Shown: piece after piece, positions 1 to 5,356 of the stretch
Layout: every line of letters starts with the position of its first letter
Numbering within the stretch: the first letter of the stretch is position 1
Origin: Candidatus Zixiibacteriota bacterium
GTDB lineage: Bacteria; Zixibacteria; MSB-5A5; GN15; FEB-12
DNA length: 7,127 nucleotides
Reading direction: 5' to 3'
Assembly: GCA_003641405.1 (NCBI GenBank)
Contig: QNAF01000134.1
Coordinates: 1 to 7,127, forward strand
Position numbers and translations under genes: made by a program
Notes under the pieces: generated by a model
Databases searched by the model: none
Seen by the model: the letters and a program-made list of their open reading frames with translations, nothing else
Told to the model about the DNA's origin: nothing

Positions 1-198
1 CAGAGCCCTACTCAACCTTGTCACACGACTTGTGAGCCGATTGTGGCGTCCAAACACAAACATAGGTTGCCATGCACCCTCATCGTATTATGCAACGTGA
101 AAATAAGGCTTTCTCAACAAGCCGACGTATTCCCCGAACTGAACGATTAGCGAACCATTTGCCTTAAGTTCTGGTGTTATCGAGTAGATTGATTGATC
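1..198. other. Non-coding stretch at the left edge, no gene recognised
   Basis: No gene is supported here. Plus-strand frame 1 is open from the window edge to a TAG at 148-150, but its translation is rich in Cys, His and Thr, matches no family I know, and is better explained by chance. The only structure I can support is the hairpin at 107-123, described separately. On the minus strand this is the region downstream of the small HTH gene. Confidence 0.5.
100..123 (-). terminator. Weak Rho-independent terminator candidate after the HTH gene
   Basis: Read on the minus strand, a 5-bp stem (GGCTT/AAGCC, arms 119-123 and 107-111) closes a 7-nt loop and is followed at once by TTATTTT (106-100). It lies about 75 nt past the stop codon of the HTH gene, a plausible place for its terminator. 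The stem is short, so this is a tentative call based on geometry alone. Confidence 0.35.
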
Positions 199-543
199 TT
201 ACACCGGAAGCTGGATCTTGCCTAGTTTAATCAGCCTTGACTGAATCGCGCGTTCTGTTCTTTGATAGATATCTGATAATTCCTTTAAAGATTTCCCAGA
301 ATCGAATGTCTTCACGAGTTCATTATCTTCTTCTATTGACCAAGGTTTCCCAGCATTTGTTGGAAGACTGTCTTGCCTTTTGACACGTGTCTTTTCCTTC
401 TCCAGCGCTGATACGGCCAAATACAGCGCACGAATGACTTGGGGGTTTTGATACGGGCTATCAAAAGGAAATTCCTCTCCCGTGAATGGGTCAATTCCAT
501 CCGATAGTGGTTTTATTATTCCTAATGCTTGAGTTACTTCCAT
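199..543 (-). CDS. Small helix-turn-helix / SANT-like protein, function unknown
   Basis: The product is 114 aa. Residues 12-25 contain the phrase DGIDPFTGEEF, followed by a predicted helix at about 34-52 (PQVIRALYLAVSALEKE). A basic linker leads to a compact C-terminal domain at about 66-109 with W68, an acidic EEDNEL segment, then KELSDIYQRTERAIQSRL. That layout is typical of Myb/SANT-like or sigma-region-4-like helix-turn-helix folds, where the last helix would contact nucleic acid. From memory, short bacterial proteins share this order (DGIDP..TGE, a helix, then GKPW..EED and RT..AI.SRL.KLG), but they have no assigned role. The ATG is supported by AGAGAGG (551-557) with 7 nt of spacing. 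Codon use is visibly richer in A/T than in glnS, which may indicate horizontal acquisition. The gene lies downstream of tRNA-Arg on the same strand with no convincing terminator between them. DNA binding is inferred from the fold, not shown. Confidence 0.8.
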   Translation of the reverse strand: MEVTQALGIIKPLSDGIDPFTGEEFPFDSPYQNPQVIRALYLAVSALEKEKTRVKRQDSLPTNAGKPWSIEEDNELVKTFDSGKSLKELSDIYQRTERAIQSRLIKLGKIQLPV

Positions 544-851
544 ATAGAATCCTCTCTGTTTGTTTGAGGCCCAACGCCGGGTGTCCCCATCATTCAGGAT
601 TTGTTGAAATTGTGGGCTTCTCCCTCTGCCAATGCCGATTTATAAAAATCCGCAATACTTGATCCCCGCCAGTCCCAGTAGGTTAGCATCCCTGTGATGC
701 TGCCGCTTCCTCAGTCAACTGTACGGGCGGTGTCCTAAATGAGTTGGCGCTCCAGACAACTGGATTATTGCTCTATGGCATATCCTAACGCCCCGGGTTC
801 GAAACTCATACCCGGTACTTGGATGCAGGATCACCGCCCATGCTTCTTTTG
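544..851. other. Spacer between the HTH gene and tRNA-Arg
   Basis: No coding region is supported in these 308 bases. The stretch holds the Shine-Dalgarno site of the HTH gene (551-557) and, closer to the tRNA, a set of nested complementary segments at 725-839 listed separately. I could not find a full -35/-10 pair for the HTH gene, so readthrough from the tRNA promoter is possible. There is no second tRNA-like cloverleaf and no direct repeat of the tRNA 3' end that would mark an attachment site. Confidence 0.5.
725..839 (-). other. Nested inverted-repeat element, possible structured RNA
   Basis: Four complementary pairs occur in properly nested order: an outer 8-bp pair GGGCGGTG/CACCGCCC (725-732 with 832-839), a 7-bp pair (739-745 with 803-809), a 4-bp pair (746-749 with 789-792), and an inner 5-bp hairpin TCCAG/CTGGA (751-755 with 760-764). 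A 6-bp hairpin (793-798 with 810-815) would compete with the 7-bp pair. The element begins 12 nt past the tRNA 3' end, in the path of tRNA transcription. The strand is inferred from that, because the pairing itself is symmetrical. It matches no RNA class I can name, and chance complementarity is possible. Confidence 0.3.
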
Positions 852-925
852 CACCCCCGGCAGGATTCGAACCTGCTACCCTCTGCTTAGAAGGCAGATG
901 CTCTATCCAAATGAGCTACGGGGGC
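852..925 (-). tRNA. tRNA-Arg, anticodon TCT (reads AGA)
   Basis: A complete 74-nt cloverleaf is present. The acceptor stem is GCCCCCG (925-919) with CGGGGGT (859-853), giving one G-U pair at the end. The D arm is GCTC/GAGC with a 9-nt loop. The anticodon stem TCTGC/GCAGA encloses CTTCTAA, placing anticodon TCT at 891-889. A 5-nt variable loop is followed by a T arm with the TTCGAAT loop. The discriminator base is G852. The CCA end is not encoded (GCA follows), so CCA must be added by tRNA nucleotidyltransferase. The charged tRNA reads AGA arginine codons. A near-consensus promoter lies just upstream, so the gene can be transcribed on its own. Confidence 0.96.
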
Positions 926-947
926 GTTCACTTTGTCGGTCGTCAGA

Positions 948-976
948 ATTATAGCTACTCACGGCATTCTTGGCAA
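948..976 (-). promoter_or_regulatory. Sigma70-type promoter for tRNA-Arg
   Basis: On the minus strand, TTGCCA (976-971, five of six bases matching the -35 consensus) is separated by exactly 17 nt from a perfect TATAAT (953-948). Transcription would start near position 941, leaving a short leader before the mature tRNA 5' end at 925. The match and spacing are what is expected for a strong stable-RNA promoter. No GC-rich discriminator of the stringent-response type is evident. Confidence 0.8.
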
Positions 977-1020
977 GGTTTGAACGGGGGGCTGGCCAGC
1001 AGTCGTTGAGAATCCGTAGA

Positions 1021-1046
1021 GGCGTCAGGCAGAAACACCTAACGCC
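1021..1046 (-). repeat. Stable hairpin downstream of the membrane-protein gene
   Basis: On the minus strand, GGCGTTAGG (1046-1038) pairs with CCTGACGCC (1029-1021) across an 8-nt loop: nine base pairs including one G-U. On the plus strand the same position would be a C-A mismatch, so the fold favours minus-strand RNA. It starts 33 nt after the stop codon of the 1079-1606 gene and could slow or end transcription. It lacks a T-run, so it is not a classic intrinsic terminator. It could also be part of a dispersed repeat. Confidence 0.4.
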
Positions 1047-1062
1047 ACTGCAAGGCGACAAA

Positions 1063-1087
1063 TCACTCTTCGACTGGCTCAGAGTGA
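1063..1087 (-). repeat. REP-like palindrome overlapping the end of the 1079-1606 gene
   Basis: Seven-base arms TCACTCT (1087-1081 read on minus, and 1063-1069 on plus) flank an 11-nt loop. Read on the minus strand it has the form TCACTCTGAGCCAGTCGA followed by AGAGTGA. It closely resembles the short extragenic palindromes with a core like CTCTGAGCGAAGCGAAGAG that are scattered through many bacterial genomes (from memory). The element supplies the last codons and the TGA (1079-1081) of the upstream gene. It may act as an mRNA 3'-end stabiliser or weak terminator. Only one copy is in the window, so its repeat status is inferred. Confidence 0.45.
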
Positions 1088-1606
1088 CAGACTCGCGGAG
1101 CTTCCGGTGGCTTTCTCAAGGGAGAGCACCAGCTCCTCAGATCTCTGCGACCCAATCAGCAACTGTTTACCGTTTTTCAGATGTATCTGTACTCCCACTT
1201 TGCCGGAGACGTTGTACGCCATGCCACGGTCCGGCGACCATCTTATACCCCAACCACCGTACTCGGCAATAGGCTTATACTCCCTAGCGTAGAACCTGTC
1301 GATATCTCTGTAATCTATCCGCCTCGAACTCAACGGAAAGAACCTGATCCAGAGATACTCCGGTCCAACGTTGGTAGTCAGTCTCAACGCATAGAAGAGC
1401 CACGGCAGTCCCAATCCGAAAACAACGAAAAGACCCCATACGAGTGAATCCGGACCTGGGTTGGTTCCAAACGGGATACCAACAATGATCTGTTGGTAGA
1501 ATACCCACCACATGATCACAATTATGGGAATTAGGAGAAACCAGAGCCATTTCTGCCTGAAGTGTTGGGTCTCTGTGAAAAGCGATGTGGTTTCCATGTC
1601 ATTCAC
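1079..1606 (-). CDS. Two-TM membrane protein with probable PH-like domain (DUF6141-like)
   Basis: The product is 175 aa. Two strong hydrophobic segments, about residues 19-41 (WLWFLLIPIIVIMWWVF) and 54-75, place it in the cytoplasmic membrane. A soluble domain follows at about 78-165, with alternating strands and the conserved-looking phrases RRIDYRDI, EYGGWGIRWS, YNVSGKVGVQ and LLIGSQRSEEL. That order (two TMs, then a small beta domain with EYGGWGIR and LLIGSQRP-like motifs) matches the uncharacterised family I recall as DUF6141, which resembles bacterial PH domains. The start chosen is GTG at 1606 because AGGA (1615-1618) sits 8 nt upstream; an ATG three codons on is the alternative. The gene follows glnS by 56 bp on the same strand and is probably co-transcribed with it, though no functional link is evident. 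The last residues (SASLSL) are encoded by the REP-like palindrome, so the native end may have been replaced. Confidence 0.82.
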   Translation of the reverse strand: MNDMETTSLFTETQHFRQKWLWFLLIPIIVIMWWVFYQQIIVGIPFGTNPGPDSLVWGLFVVFGLGLPWLFYALRLTTNVGPEYLWIRFFPLSSRRIDYRDIDRFYAREYKPIAEYGGWGIRWSPDRGMAYNVSGKVGVQIHLKNGKQLLIGSQRSEELVLSLEKATGSSASLSL

Positions 1607-1662
1607 TAATCGAGTCCTGAGAGAATAGACAAAGAGAGAATAACGACCTGTTTCCCAACTTT

Positions 1663-3375
1663 CTACTTCTTCTTAGATTTCTGAATCTTCGTCCAGCTAT
1701 CGCGCAAGCCTACTGTACGGTTGAACACCAGGGCGCCCGGTTTGGAATCAACCGAATCCACACAGAAATAGCCATTTCTCAGAAACTGAAAACGGTCCCC
1801 AGGGGCAGCGTCCGCAAGCGACGGTTCCAACTGGCAGTCGGTCAGGGTCTCCAGAGAGTCCGGGTTCAGGTGGTCGACGAAATCACCACTCTCGTTATTT
1901 TCGGGGTCCTCTTTGGTAAACAGGTGGTCATACAGGCGTACTTTGGCCCTGACGGCATGAGCCGCAGAGACCCAGTGAAGTGTCCCCTTGACCTTGCGCC
2001 CGTCCGGTGATGCGCCACCGCGTGATGCCGGGTCATACGTACAGTGCAGTTCGGTTATTTCACCTGTCTGTTCGTCCTTGACTACCCGCTCACACGTGAT
2101 GAAATAAGCATGTTTGAGACGAACTTCGCGTCCGGGTGCCAGCCGGAAGAACTTTTTCGGTGGGTCTTCGCGGAAGTCCTCGCGTTCAATATAGATCTCA
2201 CGGGAAAACGGAACCTTGCGATTGCCCGCGCTGTCGTCTTCGGGGTTGTTGACAGCTTCGAGTTCTTCAACCTGGTCTTCCGGATAGTTGTCTATTACCA
2301 CCTTAAGTGGATGCAAGACTGCCATGACACGTTTGGAGTGCAGGTTCAGATCTTCACGCAGGCAGTGTTCAAGCATGGCGATATCCGCCGTGCTACCTCG
2401 TTTTCGAGCCACACCGATACGGTCAATAAACGTTCTGATCGCTTCCGGTGTGTACCCACGCCTGCGTAATCCGGACAGCGTAGGCATACGGGGGTCGTCC
2501 CATCCGCTGACTTGCTCTTCGTTCACAAGTCGCAACAACTTGCGTTTGCTCAGCACAGTGTACGAGATATTAAGGCGCGAAAACTCGTACTGTCGGGATG
2601 GGAATATTCCCAACTGTTCAATGAACCATTCATAGAGAGGCCGGTGGTCTTCAAAACCAATATCGCACAGGGAGTGCGTGATATTCTCAATGGAGTCGGA
2701 CTGTCCGTGTGCCCAATCATAAGTAGGGTAGATGGACCATTTGTCGCCGGTGCGATGGTGGGTGGCGTGCACAATCCGATACATGACGGGATCGCGCATA
2801 TTCAGGTTCGGCGAGGCCATGTCGATTTTGGCACGAAGTACCCGCAAGCCGTCTTCAAACTCTCCTGTACGCATCCGCTCGAACAGGTCGAGGTTTTCCT
2901 CGATTGAGCGGTCGCGATGAGGGCTATCCTTGCCGGGTTCAGTCAGAGTACCGCGATACTCCCTGATCTCGTCGGCGCTAAGATCACAGACATATGCTTT
3001 GTCTTTCTTGATCAGCTTAACCGCGAATTCATAGAGTTGCTCGAAATAATCCGAGGCGTGATACAGTCTGTCGTCCCAATCGAACCCGAGCCAGCGGATG
3101 TCTTCCATGATGGCGTTCGCGTAACGTGATTCTTCTTTGGTCGGGTTGGTGTCGTCGAAACGAAGGTTGCACTGTCCTTTGAACTCTTCGGCGACTCCGA
3201 AGCTCAGGCAGATGGCCTTGGCGTGTCCGATATGCAGGTAACCGTTAGGCTCTGGTGGAAACCGTGTCTGTATGCTGTCGTGTTTTCCCGATTCCAGGTC
3301 TTCTTTGATCTGGCTCCGGATGAAATCAAGGCGAGTAGCAGGATCAGATGATGGCGTCTGTTCGTTGTTAGTCAT
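1663..3375 (-). CDS. glnS: Glutaminyl-tRNA synthetase
   Basis: GlnRS (EC 6.1.1.18) is a cytoplasmic class I synthetase that charges tRNA-Gln with glutamine using ATP. The 570-aa length is close to that of the E. coli enzyme (about 554). The signature FPPEPNGYLHIGHAKAI is at residues 39-55, with HIGH at 48-51, and the KMSKS-type loop VLSKRKL is at 274-280. Other GlnRS-specific blocks are RFDDTNP (72-78), RGTLTEPGK (141-149), LRAKIDMASPN (180-190), YDWAHGQSDSIE (219-230), GWDDPRMPTLSGLRRRGYTP (291-310) and EDLNLHSKRVMAV (341-353). From about 355 on lies the two-part beta-barrel anticodon-binding domain. No catalytic motif is missing and there is no frameshift. YDWAHGQSDSIE marks it as GlnRS rather than GluRS. 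Its presence implies direct Gln-tRNA synthesis, while many bacteria use the GatCAB amidotransferase route. The ATG start is the first in frame; its ribosome site is weak. A perfect TTGACA lies at 3464-3469 but without a good -10. The following gene (1079-1606) probably shares the transcript. Confidence 0.98.
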   Translation of the reverse strand: MTNNEQTPSSDPATRLDFIRSQIKEDLESGKHDSIQTRFPPEPNGYLHIGHAKAICLSFGVAEEFKGQCNLRFDDTNPTKEESRYANAIMEDIRWLGFDWDDRLYHASDYFEQLYEFAVKLIKKDKAYVCDLSADEIREYRGTLTEPGKDSPHRDRSIEENLDLFERMRTGEFEDGLRVLRAKIDMASPNLNMRDPVMYRIVHATHHRTGDKWSIYPTYDWAHGQSDSIENITHSLCDIGFEDHRPLYEWFIEQLGIFPSRQYEFSRLNISYTVLSKRKLLRLVNEEQVSGWDDPRMPTLSGLRRRGYTPEAIRTFIDRIGVARKRGSTADIAMLEHCLREDLNLHSKRVMAVLHPLKVVIDNYPEDQVEELEAVNNPEDDSAGNRKVPFSREIYIEREDFREDPPKKFFRLAPGREVRLKHAYFITCERVVKDEQTGEITELHCTYDPASRGGASPDGRKVKGTLHWVSAAHAVRAKVRLYDHLFTKEDPENNESGDFVDHLNPDSLETLTDCQLEPSLADAAPGDRFQFLRNGYFCVDSVDSKPGALVFNRTVGLRDSWTKIQKSKKK

Positions 3376-3477
3376 GTTGGCAGTCTCTATTGATTTGGTA
3401 CGGTTTCAGTTCTCTCTTTTATTTCATCAACGATCAGGGTAACAAGAGCCGACATAGCAGTTTTGTCAACCAGATTA

Positions 3478-3850
3478 GTGAGAGCTCTGCCAGGTTGTTG
3501 AAAAACACGGAACGGATGATGAAATGCCGATTCCCTCGTCTGCCGATAGTCTGACACCCCAGGCGCGCACGAGGACGTACACCGGACACGGGAACGCGAC
3601 TGGCACCATTGCATCATGGCTGCATAGGTCTCGTCTTTGACCAGGTGGCTCGTATGGATGAAAGGGACGGGATGACATGTTCAAGTTCGTTTGGGGCCTG
3701 AAATCGCCTGCCGGTTCCATCCACCTACAATTCCAATCTCAGTCCATCATGGGCCAGAATCCCATTACGGGGAAGTGCATCCCCTCCTTCACTCCTGAGC
3801 AAACACTTTCACCATTATTCGTCAGAATTGCTGCTCGTCGCTAACTACTC
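3478..3850. repeat. Candidate dispersed repeat or decayed sequence
   Basis: This segment does not behave like coding sequence or a simple promoter region. It contains a partly self-complementary GC-rich block near 3561-3585 (GGTGTACGTCCTCGTGCGCGCC on minus is a wobble-rich hairpin), a CAGGTTGTTGAAAAAC-type tail near 3489-3507, short palindromes at 3768-3784 (GGGG...CCCC), and a near-copy of the MBL gene 3' end. Blocks of this kind often recur many times between genes in environmental bacterial genomes. Only one copy is visible here, so repeat status is inferred. Confidence 0.3.
3723..3758 (-). repeat. Near-copy of the MBL gene 3' end (36 bp, 33 identical)
   Basis: This aligns without gaps to 6074-6109 at a constant offset of 2351 bases, with mismatches only at 3731, 3751 and 3752. 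On the minus strand it reads as the residues ILAHDGLRLEL followed by TAG (3727-3725), against SLANDGLRLEL and TAG in the intact gene. One mismatch is silent (GAA for GAG). Just upstream in the same frame there is a stop, so no functional protein is made. It is either the stub of a deleted paralogue or one end of a mobile repeat that also forms the end of the intact gene. Confidence 0.75.
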
Positions 3851-3946
3851 AGTCGGGTAAATCGCCGCGTAACTAACTCAGCACCAAGATATTACGTGGC
3901 GAGACCTTGGTTGAATTGGGGAAACCTTCGTTCTGGTGCAGGGTTT

Positions 3947-3963
3947 GCTCAAGACCCTTGAGC
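3947..3963 (+). promoter_or_regulatory. Leader hairpin 1 upstream of the lipoprotein gene
   Basis: A perfect 7-bp inverted repeat GCTCAAG/CTTGAGC with a 3-nt loop (ACC) lies about 77 nt ahead of the lipoprotein start codon. There is no T-run, so it is not an intrinsic terminator. It could be an RNA structure or a short operator palindrome; the role is unknown. Confidence 0.35.
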
Positions 3964-4001
3964 CTGAGCTGTCACAACGGGAGACTCCGGCAAAGTTACA
4001 G

Positions 4002-4021
4002 CAAGAGTCACCAGACTCTTG
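4002..4021 (+). promoter_or_regulatory. Leader hairpin 2 just upstream of the lipoprotein ribosome site
   Basis: A perfect 7-bp inverted repeat CAAGAGT/ACTCTTG encloses a 6-nt loop (CACCAG) and ends 7 nt before the GGAG ribosome site at 4029-4032. Its position would let it affect mRNA stability or ribosome access, or serve as an operator. This is inferred from position only. Confidence 0.35.
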
Positions 4022-4039
4022 AACGAATGGAGTTGAAAA

Positions 4040-5254
4040 ATGCTGGATCAACGAAAGAGATTCCTCCAGATCGCGATCAGGAGTTTCCTGACGATTGTCG
4101 TCGTCATGCCTCTCGCTTTATTTGTTGGGTGCGCAAATCAGAACAACAATTCTCCGGTGTCTCCGGAAATCCCATATGAGAACAACACCAAATGGCAGGT
4201 TGATTCGGTGAGCATTCCTGGATTCCAAATCGCGATCATTTCAGGTTTTGAGTCACCATTCGGCCTGAAGGTTGCCCCGGACGGCACAGTCTACGTGCCG
4301 GATACACGTGGCGGTCAGTTGGTCAGGTTCACCCCGGACCTTCGCCCCAACGGCTGGCTGGGGATGCTTGACGGCGAAAGTTCGTCAATCAACGGCTGGC
4401 ATTATGAAGGTGAACCACGTCGTTGCCAGGAATACGGCGCCTTCGACATGGCTCATTCGCTTGATATCGATCAATATGGAAACCTGTATATCCCCGACTA
4501 CGCCGCAGGCAAGATACAGCGATATGCACCGGACGGCACCCTTCTCGGCATCTTTTACGACAATCCCGCGTCACCCGATCTCGCCTTCAATGGATCAGTC
4601 ACCGGATATTTCGACGCTGACTACAACTACTGGGTTTCCGACTTCAACCTGCACCGGATCACCAAGTTTGATCCCACCGGTAAGCTGATCGGATGGATGG
4701 GAGAACGCACCGGCGGCGAACTGACTGGCGGATTCACTGTTCTTGGTACGTCGCAACACTCGACTTCACTCTACGGTTTCAATCAGCCGCAGGAAGTCAA
4801 ATTCGACCGCTTTGGCAACTTCTATGTTGTCGAGATAGGCAATCACCGTATCCAGAAATTCGCCCCCAACGGACAGCTACTTGGCTGGCTGGGTGCCTAT
4901 CGTGACGGCACCCTGACTGACGGCTGGGCTACCGAAGAGCTTGCTGGAGAAACGAGCGTGCCGGGCGGGTTCAGAAACCCGGTATCGATACACTTCCTTG
5001 ATAACGATGACTTCATTGTGTGTGATAACGGCAACGACAGAATACAGAAATTCACCTACGACGGAAAGTTCGTCGGTTGGATCGGCGGCAAAGCCGAAGG
5101 TGGAGTGACCAACGGCTGGGAAACCACGGGACTTTCGGCAGGCGGAATAGAGCCTGGCATGATGCGCTCTCCGTACGAGGCTGTGATCCACAATGACAAA
5201 CTATATGTGGCCGACGGCCATAACGGACGAGTCCAGATATTCACCATACTCTGA
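4040..5254 (+). CDS. NHL-repeat beta-propeller lipoprotein
   Basis: The product is 404 aa. A lipoprotein signal peptide is clear: basic start (MLDQRKR), hydrophobic core at about 13-28, and lipobox LFVGC with Cys31 as the lipidated residue. Phe at -3 is less usual. The mature protein should be anchored facing the periplasm or on the outer membrane. Six NHL-type repeats can be read at about residues 75-105, 137-170, 188-220, 248-284, 313-348 and 378-404, for example FDRFGNFYVVEIGNHRIQKF and HNDKLYVADGHNGRVQIF, consistent with one closed six-bladed propeller. Four repeats continue into a G-W-(L/M/I)-G segment followed by a G/T-rich stretch, three ending in GW, forming long loops between blades. 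NHL propellers usually bind proteins, ligands or nucleic acid; some are peptidylglycine-lyase-like enzymes. No substrate can be named here. ATG 4040 is supported by GGAG at 4029-4032, 7 nt away. The gene is monocistronic, divergent from glnS and ended by the terminator at 5293-5319. Confidence 0.92.
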   Translation: MLDQRKRFLQIAIRSFLTIVVVMPLALFVGCANQNNNSPVSPEIPYENNTKWQVDSVSIPGFQIAIISGFESPFGLKVAPDGTVYVPDTRGGQLVRFTPDLRPNGWLGMLDGESSSINGWHYEGEPRRCQEYGAFDMAHSLDIDQYGNLYIPDYAAGKIQRYAPDGTLLGIFYDNPASPDLAFNGSVTGYFDADYNYWVSDFNLHRITKFDPTGKLIGWMGERTGGELTGGFTVLGTSQHSTSLYGFNQPQEVKFDRFGNFYVVEIGNHRIQKFAPNGQLLGWLGAYRDGTLTDGWATEELAGETSVPGGFRNPVSIHFLDNDDFIVCDNGNDRIQKFTYDGKFVGWIGGKAEGGVTNGWETTGLSAGGIEPGMMRSPYEAVIHNDKLYVADGHNGRVQIFTIL

Positions 5255-5292
5255 TAGACGACACTGCAGTCAAGCAAATCCAAACTCTGATG

Positions 5293-5319
5293 AAAAGCCC
5301 GGCTTGGTGCCGGGCTTTT
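5293..5319. terminator. Bidirectional Rho-independent terminator
   Basis: A perfect 11-bp stem, AAAAGCCCGGC (5293-5303) with GCCGGGCTTTT (5309-5319), encloses a 5-nt loop. The GC-rich core ends in TTTT on either strand. It lies 39 nt after the lipoprotein stop and 38 nt after the stop of the convergent gene at 5357, so it can serve both transcripts. Confidence 0.9.
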
Positions 5320-5356
5320 GCTTTGCACATCGTGACAGCGATAAGCCTCCCCGTTG

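Larger units (their letters stand above)
3376..4039. other. 664-bp gene-poor spacer between divergent glnS and NHL lipoprotein genes
   Basis: I see no believable gene. Two overlapping minus-strand open frames (3387-3617 and 3475-3720) have low-complexity, Cys/Pro/Ser/Arg-rich translations and no recognisable domain. The stretch has three parts: a glnS-proximal leader (3376-3480) with TTGACA at 3464-3469; a middle part (about 3480-3840) that reads like a dispersed or decayed repeat and includes the 36-bp near-copy of the MBL gene end at 3723-3758; and the leader of the lipoprotein gene (3860-4039) with two hairpins. No convincing promoter for the plus-strand gene was found by eye. Confidence 0.5.

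Noticed and set aside
1..147. Plus-strand open frame from the left edge as the tail of a gene
   Set aside because: The 49-codon translation has odd composition and no recognisable motif; a chance open frame is more likely.
733..809. Hammerhead ribozyme, suggested by CTAAATGAG and CGAAAC
   Set aside because: The conserved CTGATGA core is not intact, and no cleavage-site stem arrangement fits.
739..820. Second tRNA or tRNA remnant, suggested by GGGTTCGAAAC near 794-805
   Set aside because: The bases around the TTCGAA loop do not form a 5-bp T stem, and no acceptor or anticodon arm can be built on either strand.
852..925. Use of tRNA-Arg as an integrase attachment site
   Set aside because: No integrase gene and no direct repeat of the tRNA 3' end occurs elsewhere in the window.
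970..1447. Plus-strand open frames opposite the membrane-protein gene
   Set aside because: They are antisense shadows of the 1079-1606 gene, with no ribosome site or protein-like composition.
3387..3455. A 22-codon minus-strand frame ending 11 nt before glnS, as a possible leader peptide
   Set aside because: There is no ribosome site before its ATG, no run of regulatory codons such as Gln, and no attenuator hairpin next to it.
3441..3469. glnS promoter based on the perfect TTGACA at 3464-3469
   Set aside because: At 16-18 nt spacing the -10 candidates (TCTTGT, CTTGTT, TTGTTA) are poor, so the pair is not convincing enough to list.
3387..3720. Two overlapping minus-strand open frames (76 and 81 codons) upstream of glnS
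   Set aside because: Their translations are low-complexity and Cys/Pro/Arg-rich, have no domain, overlap each other in different frames and fall inside repeat-like sequence.
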